A DNA stretch of 64,000 nt, taken from assembly GCA_002081555.1 (NCBI GenBank), contig KV921040.1, forward strand, positions 1 through 64,000, in the 5' to 3' direction. Shown here one piece after another: positions 35,787 to 48,273 of this stretch. This DNA is from Protostelium mycophagum (lineage: Eukaryota > Evosea > Variosea > Protosteliida > Protosteliaceae). The notes under the pieces are model-generated. The model did not search any database. It worked only from the letters and a program-made list of their open reading frames with translations, and had not been told where the DNA came from. The position numbers were made by a program, and so were the translations under genes. Every line of letters begins with the position of its first letter. Within the stretch, counting starts at the first letter, position 1.

Positions 35787-36174
35787 GATCTTCGGAAATA
35801 AATTTCCAAATCACCGATCATGACACTGCCAGCCTCTACAACGCGATATTAAATAATTATTAATTCGTATGATCGATTGTAGATGGTCTGCACACAGCTC
35901 TTCACAGCGGATACCGATCTTTAGAGAAGCACGTTCTTTGTTGTTGGAAATACGCGAAACCCGCAAAACACACTGTTCTCCCCAGTGCCAAAATACTTTT
36001 TCAAATATTTTTCTTTCGGTGAATGAACCTTCATCTCTGCCATAAACTCACCGGAATTAGCACGTTTCTTACCGTAAAGATACACTTTAAATACCGAGAT
36101 AGGCCACAGATACACTTTCTCAACCGAACATCCGCCAGACGAGCTGCAACCGATCAGACAAGAATAAGAAGATC
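35787..36174. promoter_or_regulatory. Divergent intergenic region, SMYD-like / membrane protein
   Basis: The 388 bp separate divergent starts. TCTACAACG lies near 35835 and TTGTAGAT near 35878. I see no exon or TATA box. Confidence 0.35.
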
Positions 36175-37706
36175 ATGGGAGGAGAGATCGACACCGAAGA
36201 TAAGAATCTGCCACAAGAGACAGTGGTGAGCTCATTCTTTTTGGGATTTTATATATAGCGTTATTGATGTTGGCAAGGCACCAGAACCATCTGCGCCTGA
36301 GATCGATGCCGGCACAACAGATATAGAGGTATAATACATCTCACCTCGATCGGACTCATCAAATATAGAAAGCATACCCGCATCCTGTGGCTCAATCCAT
36401 GACGGGAGCCGATGATGTGAGAGCGATATGATCGTATTATTCTAATTTGTGATAGGATCCTGCCTTTGCCCCATACAAATCGTCTGAGAACTATTGTGAG
36501 ATCATTTTTCATTCTTTGCACCTTTTTTTGTCTGTTCGGCTTTGCCATCGAAACAATCTACATGATCATTTTTTGACATCCTCTTTCCAGTTGATAAGCC
36601 GGAGGATGACAAAGGTCCTGCTGCCTGCGGACTATATCATTTCCACTGCCATGCATTAGCCCTCGGTGCTTTCTTTGTCCTCTATGTCAGCATTGTCGGC
36701 ATAATCATGACGGGTGTGTATTCAGGCGTCATGACGTCTTGGGTCTCAAGACAAGAATCATGCATCGCTGATCGACCAGGTAATTCATTCTGTCCCATCT
36801 TGATTTATTTTGTAGTATTTTTGTACTTGGATTTAATGCATCATTAATCGCGCGGTATCAACCGAAATCTTTTTGCGTGAACTATCGTCTTTACATCTCA
36901 CTCTGAGATGTGATGTAAATGTTGTGTTCTGAAAGTTTACAGTAACCACCACTTGTATCTTGGACACCTACTCCAGCTCCAACTTCAATAATACTTTCTG
37001 GTGGCAAGCCAGGACCACTACCAACAACGCTGCCGTCACTCTGTGGCCCGATTGTAGATTCATCGTGAAGCAAGGTTACGCCGGCAAACAAGAACAATTA
37101 TATGGACAGTACCTGGTTGCGGGTTCTGTGGTGAATTGCACATTGACGAACGACTACCTCACTACGTAAGTCGAAATTTCAGGGAGATTTCATAATCTTA
37201 AAAATCGAAGAAATCATTTCGGAATGATTGAATTCTGAATATAAAAAAATTGAATTGTAAAGGAACGGGACTTACGGAATCCTGACAACAAAAGTATGGA
37301 CTAGCAACACCGGAAAAGTCGGCGTCATCGTGTCTGTGGTCATCACAGTCGTATTCTTCTTTTGCTTCGTCGCTTGTCTCTCCATCTGCTGTATGGTGAG
37401 TATCGTTGTAGATGGCCAAAACCTCGTTCTTGGAATCTTCCGAGATTTTTCTGATCGTTGTAGACGGTCGATGGATTCAAGCAGGATTTCTGGGTACAAC
37501 GCGAAGACAAACCACTTCTCACTGATGTCTGGTGCTGGCCTCAAAGTGTCTTCTGTAGCATCAACCCGTGGCATTGCCTCATCCGTTGCATCCCGCTCAC
37601 CGCGTTGTGGAAGGTGTGCTTGAACATCTGCATCGTGGTTATAGTGGCGGTGTGTGTCATCATCTACCTGTTACCGACCAGATCCAACAGCTCTTACTAT
37701 TATTAA
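36175..37706 (+). CDS. Multi-pass membrane protein with extracellular loop, unknown family
   Basis: The start at 36175 follows a short leader. The N-terminal 60-70 residues are acidic and Pro-rich and are split into tiny exons. A membrane helix (ALALGAFFVLYVSIVGIIMT) is followed by about 120 extracellular-looking residues with NFNNTFWW and NCTLTND sites and several Cys. Then come VGVIVSVVITVVFFFCFVAC and a last helix (NICIVVIVAVCVIIYLL) before SNSSYYY and the stop. This pattern of an acidic cytoplasmic start and paired helices around a glycosylated loop does not match a family I know. The intron at about 36780-36940 is long and contains a hairpin at 36895-36913. Confidence 0.6.
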
Positions 37707-37764
37707 TTTATTCCTGGAAATAAAGAAAATGCACGAAGAACGGCAACAGTACTATTTATAGAAT

Positions 37765-39235
37765 CTAATCCAGGTCACACTCCACCACCTCCCTCTCCTC
37801 CACAACCGGTACCTCTTCTGTGGGGTCTTCTGCGTGTACCTCGTTGTCTTCGAGCTGAACGGATGTCATGTGGGTCTCCAAAGGTCCGTCTTCATCATCA
37901 TCATCATCGAGCTCACCAAGTAGTCCGCTGCGAAGTAGTGCATCCATCAAATGAGCTGGTATGGACAAGTTCTGCGAATCAGGTCAGATGATGATCAAAG
38001 AAAGTGCAGCTTCAGTTCATGTGCTGCCATTTTATACACTGCGGCGAAGCAATCATCATCCTCTGCACACCACCGATGACATCATTACAACTCCCACCTG
38101 TGCTGGTGGTCTTCCGGCTCTTCTTTCAGAAGGTTCTTGTGTGTAGAGTTCGTTCAACTGGTCGTCTTCGAGTTCCGGACACTCGCCTTTTGCCGGCATT
38201 GGAAACGAAGTCAAGACCGCAGCAAGGCTCTGCTGCAAGAACCCCCAGTTAGGAAGACGGAACACCACGTAGGCGGGGTAATGGTTGACCTGTCACCTGT
38301 CATCTTGACATGACATGTCGAAAATGATGGAAATGACGTGTGACGTACCTGAATGAACGAGCCGCAGGGGGCTTCTCTCCCGCCCATTCTGCGAATCCAT
38401 CTCCATCTACAACGCTAAGAAATATTATACATGTTTTTGTTATTTGAAAAAGCAAGCTAAATTGTTTTTTTAAAATTAAACAGTTTCCGCACAAAAAGGA
38501 TTCTTGGTACATTGATCATCGCATTCATCGATGACATCGGTGTCCACAATTTTCCCGCCAAAATTGCCTCACCTTCTATTAGGGTCATATCCTGTGAATT
38601 CACCCGATACGACTTTGATCGTGCCATTAGGTAAGTAACGATGATGAGAGGGGGGTTTGTTGTTCCACCATGGATCATTATCAGCCCAATCACGCCCCGG
38701 ATTGGCTTTAAACCGGAAGCACCACTCAAAAGAGATGAGCTCCTGAATAACAATCAGTTGTTTGATGATCAGAAAAAGAAACGGCCACCTCTTCGGTGAG
38801 ATAGGGTCGCTTGCAATCTTTGAGAGATGTTTTGTATGCCGTTTTGGGATCTGTTGCCCTCATTTCTCGGAGGAACCTTGGCACATAAACCTTTCCACGT
38901 CATCAATCGTCCAACCAGGATCAAGCCCACCTTATCAGACCACAAACGGTCGCATAAGTTACGCCAAACCTCGTGACTGCTGCTTGTTTGCCTCCATGAA
39001 GAACAGACCAAAGAACAATTACATAAATCCTCAGGATCAAGTTGAGATAAGATGGCCGCAAACATCTCTTCTGGAAGAGAACAAGGGTCTAAGAGGTAAT
39101 CTTCCTTTGCAGGGTGAGAAATGTAAGGTGTTCCACCAATGTGTGTTGTCTTTCAATTACCTCCCCCTTCGCTCTCTTTGGTATAATGTTCTCTTCATGG
39201 AACTGGCCTTCTCTCTTGCATGATGCGTCTTCCAT
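37765..39235 (-). CDS. F-box protein
   Basis: F-box proteins recruit substrates to SCF ubiquitin ligases through Skp1. The first exon starts at 39235. Splicing to the next gives EDYLLDPCSLPEEMFAAILS and QLDPEDLCNCSLVCSSWRQT, a clear F-box with LPEE, LxPxDL and SxVCxxW. It continues with VWRNLCDRLW. The C-terminal part has ELISFEWCFRFKANPGRDWA and DNDPWWNNKPP, as in a group of plant and protist F-box proteins whose substrate domain starts with a WxFRFK strand and a DPWW motif. It ends with an acidic tail and stop at 37765. About 350 aa. The substrate is unknown. Confidence 0.85.
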
Positions 39236-40190
39236 TTTAATTAATATGTGTTTTTGTGACTTTCGAAATTTCACAAATTGCAATTGTGAGTGCATTTTGT
39301 TCTCTCTTTTCATGATGAGAGGCCAAAGGCCGTTCTCTTCCTCTACCTCTAAACCCGGGTTTAAATCTCCTTGTTCTCATGATTTCTGCAGAGTTCAAAA
39401 GGAAAGAAATTCACATAAGAACATGAAAAACGTTAAATTCTCGCAAGTTGAATCTTCTTGGCGAGCAGTCATCAGAGTACAATCGATCACTTATGTTTCA
39501 ATGTACATCGATGAAATTGCACTCAGTCACCACTGTATTGTATTTAAAGACTGTCGATTGGTAACCCATTTCATCAGTGTACCTGTTGATTGAATGGCAC
39601 ATTCTATTGACTTGAATAAAAACAAGATTATTATTATGAAGAACATCAAAAAGGAGAAAGGAAAAGAGATGTCACAGGTGAGAATATGATTTCTTCTTTG
39701 GTGTTCAAGTCCAGAGGATATTTCTGTCCCCTCATAAAAAGTCTAATCACAATGAATAAATCAGCCAAATGGATGAGTCATACTAAAAAGACATCATCTG
39801 TCCAACATTGGTTCTCTTATATACAATCAAAAATTTTATGTATTCATGTTGTCTCCCTTCATAAGTTGTGTAAGAATTCTAATCAAGATCGGATCGATTC
39901 AGAATCTGTTCTTTGTAATCCTTAGAGAGGAGTCGAATTTCTCACGAAGAAGACATTGAGCGATACGTCGTCTGCATTCAGATTGAAAACTACTTTTGAT
40001 GCACAGCAGGCGGGGAGCAAGGCTCAACCGCTACCTCTTATGCTTGGGTTTGTCTCTACATGCACAAACTGACGCTCTCGTCCTTATCTTCTTCATGGTT
40101 CAGACTGATTTGATGTTTCCAACAGTGATGATCTACAACCTAACATTTTACCGCCAAAATCCATTTTCGAAAACATCAGATCACTCCCTC
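39236..40190. other. Longest intergenic gap, upstream of APC5
   Basis: These 955 bp lie between divergent starts (F-box and APC5). I find no gene. The 3' end has ATTTTACCGCCAAAATCC about 40 bp before the APC5 ATG, an E2F-like sequence that would suit a cell-cycle gene. Confidence 0.4.
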
Positions 40191-43100
40191 ATGAGCATCG
40201 CCAGCTTCTCACAAGGAGAATGGACGCTGACTCCTTTCAGAGTTGTCTTAACTTGTATTTTGAGGAGATTTTTAAGAGATGATTCTTCAAAACCACGGAC
40301 GATCAGAAGGAGGTTAGCGACATTTCTCATCACTGCCACAAAAGACGTGAGTTTTTAGATATCAGCTTTGAAACATCTGGTGACCATCTGTAGGATTGTC
40401 CTGGGTATTCCATTGATGCCATAAGAAAACAACTCGAGATAGAAGGCGTGGACGTCATGTATACCATCGTAGAAGAGGTAACACGTTATTCCTCCATTTA
40501 TTTGACCAAAAATCAGATCAGAGGAATCGAATCACCAGATGATCTGTATGACTTCTTTTTGGATTTGGACGACCTTTTTGTGAAGAAAACGGAGGAGGAG
40601 ACTGGACTTCTGCACTTGGTTTGTGTCCATCATGCACAATTAATTTTTACTTAATGTATTCATTTTGGCTTTGATTTTTTTGACTTGTGATATATTTATA
40701 TTTATTCCAATCTATTATATTTTTGTAGATTTTTTGGCTCGATTAATTCAGTCGAATTTTTATTATTTTATTATTATTCTCTGAAGCAATGCAGGAGTGG
40801 AGAAGTTTGTTCGGAATTTTCCTCAGAAAAATCCGTTTGGCGTTCAAAAGGTTGATGTATGAGGACCTGATCACTCTCTACAAGGGCTTAGAGGGGTAAC
40901 TTTTGCATTTTAATATTATTTTATTTTAAATTCTTCTTGATTTTTAATCTTATAATTCATATTATTTTCCTTGAATTTAAAATCTTGTGCTTGTACAAAT
41001 AGAATCTTTTACGCGGCAACAGCCGTAGTTGATCTCGTGAATAGAAATCATTGTGAAAGCTTTCAGTGCCTTTTTTAATATTACTGATTGATATTTTTAA
41101 AATTTTATTTGTCAAATGTCAGTTATTTTTATTATTTTGAAATGATTTTTGAATGATTGCAGCTATTTAGATGGAGAAGAAGACCCCGCAAATAGTCGTT
41201 CGGAGAAAAAACCAAATCACGTGACGTAATTCTCCACCCTCTTGACACCCCTGACATTTCTGACAGGCACGCGACACAACGCGACAATAGAGAGTACGAG
41301 GAGGGCTTAGCGGGTACAATGACAAGTGACAGAATGTCATATTGACACTTTTGACAGGTGTAGATGCGGCCCTTAACTCCATAATGAAGGGAAACAGAGC
41401 CAAAACTTCTTTACCTTTTTCGATTTTAAACTTGGCCATCTTTCACTACCATTTCGGAAATATATCAGAGAGCGTCGTGGTGAGTTCTTCGTGTCTGTTC
41501 TCTCGAAGAATGATTTGAATTTTGAAAGAGAAAAAAGGCGGGAGATATTGGTACATGCACTCGATCCACAGCCGTAAAATAACCATTTGGCACAGCCTTT
41601 GGACTCTGCAGCAGAGCTGCAGAGGTGATTTTCTTGCTTTAAGTGTATTAATCATTAAAATATTTACAAGTGGTAAAAATAGAATTTCCCGCCAAAAGTT
41701 CTCGACTGACACGTGTCAGGCCCTAGACGACAGCATCCGCTTATCACAAGAGCGTAACGACATAGAATGTCTATCATGTTGCATGTCATGGCTGAAGCAC
41801 ATCTGCATGGACTCCGATGAGGTCACATTACCTTTTCGGTCATCATTACAACGTCTCATCGAATTGGACCTCCCCGATTCCTCGAGTTTTCCTTCACTGA
41901 ACCAATCGAATCGTCTGATGGTGAGTTGTAGATCCACCTTTTTTTCTGCATCAAGTAAAAATGGAGACTTTGAGACCAGGATATTTTTGGTCGTTGTAGA
42001 CGCACCTTTTTTCTGATTTTGAATTTGTACGCTTAACAGAAAAAATCATTCAAAAATTTTATTGTTTATCACGGGATGGTGGCATCAGAATAAAACGTTG
42101 TAGATGGACTTGTACAATTTGGGACATTTAGGAAATGGTTCCGGGAACGAATCGGTTCTCATTCAATTGAGCCAGCTGAACCAAGACCAAATCGCCTCCG
42201 GAGGTCGGTCCATCCGAAATTTCTCCGAATTCTCCGATCGATCTACAACTCTGTACACCAAAAAAAATCCCGTTATTCCACACCCGAATGAACGATCCAT
42301 ATCCCTACAATACCCTCGAAAACATTAAAAAATACAGCTGGAAAGAATACGAGGCATGAACAACACGCTCTGAGGGCATTGGCTTGGGACCTTATCGGTG
42401 GGTTTTATTCGAGTTTTTTTGGTGAATTTGTATACGAATCATTATGGTTTCAGAAGGCAAATTGCACTGTGAAAAAATAAATTTCAATAGGAAATAAGAG
42501 TATGGCATCCCTCCATACAAAGGCGGGAATAGAGAGTCACGTGACTTCTACAACAGGTTATTCCACGTCACTATACGTAAATTCCGCTCTCCAGGTAATA
42601 TTTTTCAAACTTGAATATTCATTGATTTTTCCAAACATTTTTTTAATTTGAAAAAATTCAGGCTCTTGAAGAGGGCGAAGCTGAGAGGTCATTGGAACTA
42701 TTGAAAAGATGTAGAAAATTCACAGAAAACAACCAGATTTCACGAGATCAATATATACAGGTAGAGTTGTAATTCGTCGACATGTCTAAAAATACAAAAA
42801 ATTCTAGAGAGATTTCTTGGAATTTTCTTGCATTTTTCATTCGTTTACAACGAGTCAGGGGGTCTGTGCGGTACTTTTCAAGAGGGCAATTGATATCGGT
42901 GACACGTCATCAGCGGATAAAATATCATCAGAATGGCTATCTACAACGGCGAAGCCACAACTTCCCTCCGGAAAATTCAACGAAAGGTTCAACGCTGAAC
43001 ACTCCAGAGCGATTTATTACAACTCGATTCAGGATTACAGAAAAGTATGACATCATATGACGTCATCAAAAATCTTTCGGAGACATCTAAAAATTATATG

Positions 43101-44361
43101 ACTTGATGAAACACGAGAAAAAGACGTTAACAACCGTGTTGAGATGCGGTTTGATAACATGGAGAAATTAAATTTTTGCAGGCACATGAGATCTTGCATT
43201 CGCTCATCGAACTGTGCCGAAATCAGAATCAGATGTCATCTTCCATGACAGCCATGATCTCTTTAGCGGAAGTACTCATCAACAGCGGTGATCATGACGC
43301 CAGCACAAAGACATTACTCAATGTGATCCACACTTCTGTGGAGCTCAAGACACAACACCAAGTGGGTCACGTTCTTTTTGTTGTGGCATCTACAACGATG
43401 GTTTCGTGTGCAAAATTCTGGAAATTTCTGTGATTTTTCATTGAAATTTCAAGGTCACAGCCCATCTCATGTTGGCCTTTGTACACATACAAACTGCCAG
43501 AAAAGGTGATGAAATTCCATCGAAACTTCATTCCCCGTTGTAGATTGACACATCCAGACCTCAGCCGGAAGATTCTATTCGATGACTCCTTGCGTGCGGC
43601 GATTTATCAGAGTAATTTAGCCGTACACGCGCGGTACCATTCTACAATCGGACAATTTCTAATTTTAGATGGTGAGTTTTGCTTCTTTTCTGAAGTTCTG
43701 ATTTTCAACGAAATCCACGATGAGATCTCTTTTGTCTATGACAACATCCCTTTTGTAGTAATCGCAAAGACTATATCCTGGTTGTTTTTCTAAATACCCC
43801 TCTTCTCGACTATTTGTATTATGGTTTGCACCTCTTCGTTGAAAATATTTTCACTGCAAAAGTACACTTCCGCGTCTAGTAGATGTGGGCACTTTTTGGG
43901 TTCGTTCATATCGACACAGTCTACCGCATCCCTTGCCGCACTGCGAAGTCAAGCGTGTCTGAGCGTGGCCAGTACTAAGGTGGGAGACCACTTGGGAAGC
44001 CCTCGTGACGAACTCTTTTGGCCGGCTTCATCATGATATCATGGTCGTTTGTAATTGTTTTCAGGTGCACCAACACAAGATGTCTTGAAGGAGTTCAGAC
44101 AGGCACTTGCACTCTTCCAGAAATTAGAAGTTGTTGAAAAACAAATCGAGGTGATTTTTCTCTGAAAATTCTATGAAAATTTTTCAACTTCTTGAAAGTT
44201 CTGAGAAATTTCAGATGTGGTATTTCATAGCCAGAATTCACGATCGAGACAATGATGTGAAGAAAAGGGATGATGCTGCACAGATGTGCCTCGACTTGAG
44301 TGATAGATGTGGAGATATGTCAGTGTATAGAGACCTCTTCTGTGCATTAATAAAACAATGA
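40191..44361 (+). CDS. APC5: Anaphase-promoting complex subunit 5 (APC5)
   Basis: APC5 is a TPR scaffold subunit of the APC/C ubiquitin ligase. The start at 40191 gives SFSQGEWTLTPFRVVLTCIL, matching the TPY/F-R-V start of APC5. Then come DDLYDFFLDLDDLFVKK (human: EQFFDDLSDSF), LDDSIRLSQERNDIECLSCC and MSWLKHI (human: LQEAIRIAQESNDHVCLQHC then LSWLYVL), and SLAEVLINSGDHDASTKTLL. The last exon (MWYFIARIHDRDND) aligns with human VVYFQARLYH. Several introns (40640-41160) are AT-rich and longer than usual. The final intron, about 43672-44064, contains a 5S rRNA gene. The last two exons are duplicated exactly 711 bp downstream. Confidence 0.85.
43900..44014 (+). rRNA. 5S ribosomal RNA gene inside an APC5 intron
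   Basis: A complete 5S rRNA is readable: the 5' end GTTCGT pairs with the 3' end ACGAAC. The internal promoter features GCGAAGTCAAGCG (box A region) and GTACTAAGGTGGGAGACC (box C region) are present, followed by ACTTGGGAA and a T-run terminator (CTTTT) at 44014-44018. The length is about 115 nt, close to the usual 118-120. It lies on the same strand as APC5, between its penultimate exons. Polymerase III transcription from within a polymerase II intron is expected. A copy lacking the first 32 nt occurs at 44643. Confidence 0.88.
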
Positions 44362-44642
44362 TGAATCGTTTATCTTCATTGGTATAGACAAGACAGATGC
44401 TGATGTCGTTCATCATCTTGGTGCTCATGTGCAATTTGAAGAGAACCAAAGGCAATGAGAATCTGAGTCCTGTTGATATTGGGCTTGGAAAGATATGTAT
44501 TGATAGGCAGCAAACAATCTACAATTCGGTGTGGAGGATGTTGTTGAGAGGTTGGGATTACAAGTGAATTTCTTATTATATTTTGCTCCGGTCTCCTCAT
44601 TGTATACCGTGATATAATCCGACAAATAAATATATGATACAT

Positions 44643-44725
44643 CTTGCCGCACTGCGAAGTCAAGCGTGTCTGAGCGTGGCCAGTACTAAGGTGGGAGACC
44701 ACTTGGGAAGCCCTCGTGACGAACT
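44643..44725 (+). pseudogene. 5'-truncated 5S rRNA copy
   Basis: This is the 3' 83 nt of the 5S gene at 43900, copied by the 711-bp duplication. It lacks the first 32 nt, so the closing helix cannot form. The internal promoter boxes are still present, so low transcription is possible. Confidence 0.85.
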
Positions 44726-44775
44726 CTTTTGGCCGGCTTCATCATGATATCATGGTCGTTTGTAATTGTTTTCAG

Positions 44776-45072
44776 GTGCACCAACACAAGATGTCTTGAA
44801 GGAGTTCAGACAGGCACTTGCACTCTTCCAGAAATTAGAAGTTGTTGAAAAACAAATCGAGGTGATTTTTCTCTGAAAATTCTATGAAAATTTTTCAACT
44901 TCTTGAAAGTTCTGAGAAATTTCAGATGTGGTATTTCATAGCCAGAATTCACGATCGAGACAATGATGTGAAGAAAAGGGATGATGCTGCACAGATGTGC
45001 CTCGACTTGAGTGATAGATGTGGAGATATGTCAGTGTATAGAGACCTCTTCTGTGCATTAATAAAACAATGA
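44776..45072 (+). pseudogene. Duplicated terminal exons of APC5
   Basis: The last two APC5 exons are repeated here (acceptor near 44775, stop at 45070-45072). They follow the real APC5 stop and have no upstream exons of their own. They could be used only by splicing past the first copy, giving the same protein end. Confidence 0.8.
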
Positions 45073-45460
45073 TGAATCGTTTATCTTCATTGGTATAGAC
45101 AAGACAGATGCTGATGTCGTTCATCATCTTGGTGCTCATGTGCAATTTGAAGAGAACCAAAGGCAATGAGAATCTGAGTCCTGTTGATATTGGGCTTGGA
45201 AAGATATGTATTGATAGGCAGCAAACAATCTACAATTCGGTGTGGAGGATGTTGTTGAGAGGTTGGGATTACAAGTGAATTTCTTATTATATTTTGCTCC
45301 GGTCTCCTCATTGTATACCGTGATATAATCCGACAAATAAATATATGATACATAAGACATCGTTGTTTTTACGATGTTGGCATAGTGAGAACAAGAATAT
45401 CCTGATTTAAATGGTTGATATACTAATATGGCCTGGAAGCCTGCTTTTTCAGGAATTTTT

Positions 45461-45751
45461 CTATTCTTCTGAGACAAAAATAGAATGTTCACGGTTGAAT
45501 ATCGAGCCAGTCTCAGTTTTTCACGTGATGAAGTAGTCATGGTCATCTTATTTCTTTGCGGGAGACACCCACCCACCCCTTAGTTTCTGGAAGGAGCTTT
45601 GGTTTTTGTACCGATGAGACTTTGCACAACGAGAGATTTGGAGGAGTATGAATCTTGAGGAGAGGGACTGCAATGTGAATATCAGCTGGAATGGGAGCCC
45701 AGTGTGGCAACCGAAGGCATGATACACGCACGTGTGGCCCCAAAATAAATG
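45461..45751 (+). repeat. Dispersed repeat, copy 2 (about 290 bp)
   Basis: This is the partner of 66-376, in the same orientation. It shares CACGGTTGAATAT, GGAGACACCCACCCAC, TTAGTTTCTGGAAGGAGC and GGGAGCCCAGTGTGGCAAC. It fills most of the gap between the APC5 duplication and the TMEM161-like gene. Confidence 0.65.
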
Positions 45752-45800
45752 AATTGTGAATATATTTATATATCGATATAAACCAGACGTAATTTTTGGT

Positions 45801-48038
45801 ATGTTGTGCGCGCTACAACGGCTCAATTCATCTTGCCGATTTTCGCTGGCATTTATCATTGGAGGCAAATGGTGAGTCATCTCTGTAAAATATGATTCTA
45901 GATTAAATCAAAGGAATACATTCCTTCCATATTCAGGAACTAAGTTTGCAGATTTTGAGCGTCCAATTTACGGTCACCATTTTCATATGCTTTCTGTATA
46001 TAAGATTGGGATCTTATAAGTCTTTATCTCATCAGATCTTCACAGGGTAAATGATTCTCCAAAATGAACTCAAATCTCTGCCAACTGCTGTCAACCAGCA
46101 AACTGATAAAGAAACAGAATCAAGTTCATACTGCCAGTGCTGAAAGATAATGAAGATTCCAAACAGATAAAACGTAAACCGTAAGTCTAATACCAGCTAA
46201 AAATCATCAACTGAATTCGTCAGAAAGAAGAGTGACGATGAGCTGGACTGTAGAACCTACGAGGCATGCTTCTGATCTCTCAATCATCCCATGACCTGAT
46301 AATTGATAGATAGAAAACAACAGTCTAGTGGAACATTCATTCTGGGACAACTTTGATCACCTCTTCTTGTTTCTGATCGTGATCACCGCCAACTTTTTCT
46401 TGACAGAAGTATGGACTTGCCTGGTGGAGGAACAATCATCCATGAACACGGCACTGTTGGCATCCTCTACGGCGTATTCTCTCACTGTCTTAATCGCCCT
46501 ATTCCAAAACACCGGTCATTACTTTTCCACAAAGTAAAATTTTATTTTTCAACACCAATATTAACAAAATAAATCACAAAGTCTGCTTCGATTTATTGTA
46601 GAACTCACTAAGAATAGAACCACCACCGCAGTCTTCATATTGTCTTCTATATGTGCTTTCGGAGTGTTAGATTTATTGGAGTCTTTCATGTCTTTCAGCG
46701 AAGACCTCAGAAATGGCCACGCAGAGTTTTCTATGAACTTGAGCCGGTTCAGTCAGGAGATTTTTGGCGCGAGGTATGTCATTCTACAATGAGATTTACA
46801 ATTGAAATAAAATATTTCTCAGAATGTTTATAGATTATTTAATTGATCATATCAATTTTTCAGACCCAAAATCTTTCAAACAAGATCAACAATTTTGATT
46901 TGATTTTTAGAGAAAATATCAAGAATAAAACAATTTATTTATCACGAGATATTTGAACTGAAATGTCAGTTTCGAAATATCCTACTCCGCGCTGCGATTA
47001 GGCATTTCCCTCTTTGCCGGATTTGTGTCGGTCCTCATTTACCCCAACGTGTTCCGCAACACCAGAAGTTTCCACGAAGTCTCTTCACTGAGCCGTGGCG
47101 AGTTCACCAAGTCGGTGCTGAACTGCAGTTTTGCAACACCTTTCTTTTTATCTTGGCTGTGGGTACAGCCAATCCAAGAGGTAAAAAATTTAATATCTAT
47201 TTTTAGATATTTAAATTTTAGAAGAAAAAACAATTCGCTTTACAGGAAATTTTTTGAATTATTTAAATTTTCTCATGATTCGAATAACTCATGATTTGTG
47301 ACAGGCCACCGTACAAAGAATCTCAGGCATATTCCCGTAAGTATTTATCGTCGACAACAGAAATATTATAGACTTTCATGTGTCGACATTTTCGCTGAAG
47401 TGGGACAGGTGGGTCACTTTTGACACCGTTGTGCTCGCACGGATCTACGGAACGGTGTTATTCTGCGCTCTACAACTTTTCTTTATGAGGTGAATATTCG
47501 TTCTATTTATAGCACAGCAGTCAAGTATACGAAAGGTACCAGATGATTTACACCGTTGTAGAAGAGAGATAGAGTGTTACCTGGCAACCACCGCGATATG
47601 GTCGGAAGTCAGAGCTCCCGCCAGATCTAAGATCGGCTTAACACGTAAAACTTTACGGGTAAAGGTGAATATCTTTTATCTCTGGAAATATCTTTGCGAA
47701 GAATTTCAATATAGTTTTATTTTTTTGATACGTTGTAGATGGTCAATATCTACACCAGTGTAGTTGCCGTCGCCTGTCAGTATTTGGCGCCAATCGTACT
47801 CCTCGCCTCGTTCGTCTTCCTGTACAAACTGAGAGGACACCCCACTCTCCCCTCCCTCCCCCTCTGCACACCCACTGCATCTACAACCAGCCCGGATCAC
47901 GTCGTCTTGTTCACGGAACAGCTGTACAGAGGTCTGTTCTCCTTTCTCGTGTGGTGGTTCTTGACGACTTGGGCGGTATTCTCGGGAGTTGCATACTATA
48001 TGGAGAAGGACAACAACGTGTTTGCAGTTGCGGAATAA
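45801..48038 (+). CDS. TMEM161-like multi-pass membrane protein
   Basis: The downstream exons follow TMEM161A/B closely. They are TEVWTCLVEEQSSMNTALLA, LRLGISLFAGFVSVLIYPNV, FATPFFLSWLWVQPI (human: FLAPLFMVLLWVKPI), TFDTVVLARIYGTVLFCALQ, VACQYLAPIVLLASFVFLYK and EQLYRGLFSFLVWWFLTTWA (human: LLFRGLLSFLTWWI). About eight membrane helices are expected. In animals TMEM161B affects cardiac rhythm and cilia; its cell biology is unclear. The 5' exons are poorly defined: I start at 45801 (MLCALQRLNSSCRFSLAFII), but exons between 45900 and 46320 are guesses. The stop is at 48036. Confidence 0.75.
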
Positions 48039-48273
48039 AAGTGGAAATTATTATTTTTGGGTTGATGCGTACCTGGAGGGATGTACACGGGGACATGAGG
48101 TCATGACGATAGAGCATGACATCATAGTATGATTCGACGATCTACAATACCCACAAACATCCACAATTATCCTATATATTTATCTAAATAATATTAAAGC
48201 CTCCGAGCGCCTCGCACGACTGTAGCATGTCTTTGGAGAGACTAATAAATAGCTGGCTCATGTTTCCGACCTC

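Larger units (their letters stand above)
43932..45353 (+). repeat. Tandem duplication of 711 bp, two identical-looking units
   Basis: Unit 1 is 43932-44642 and unit 2 is 44643-45353. Each begins CTTGCCGCACTGCG, inside the 5S rRNA sequence, and ends AAATATATGATACAT. I see no difference between the units by eye, including two open frames that translate identically. Each unit carries the 3' 83 nt of the 5S gene, the last two APC5 exons and about 280 bp of downstream DNA. It is either a very recent duplication or an assembly artefact. Confidence 0.92.

Noticed and set aside
40640-41160. AT-rich block as a possible centromere or origin
   Set aside because: It is explained by long AT-rich introns between APC5 exons and has no repeat structure.
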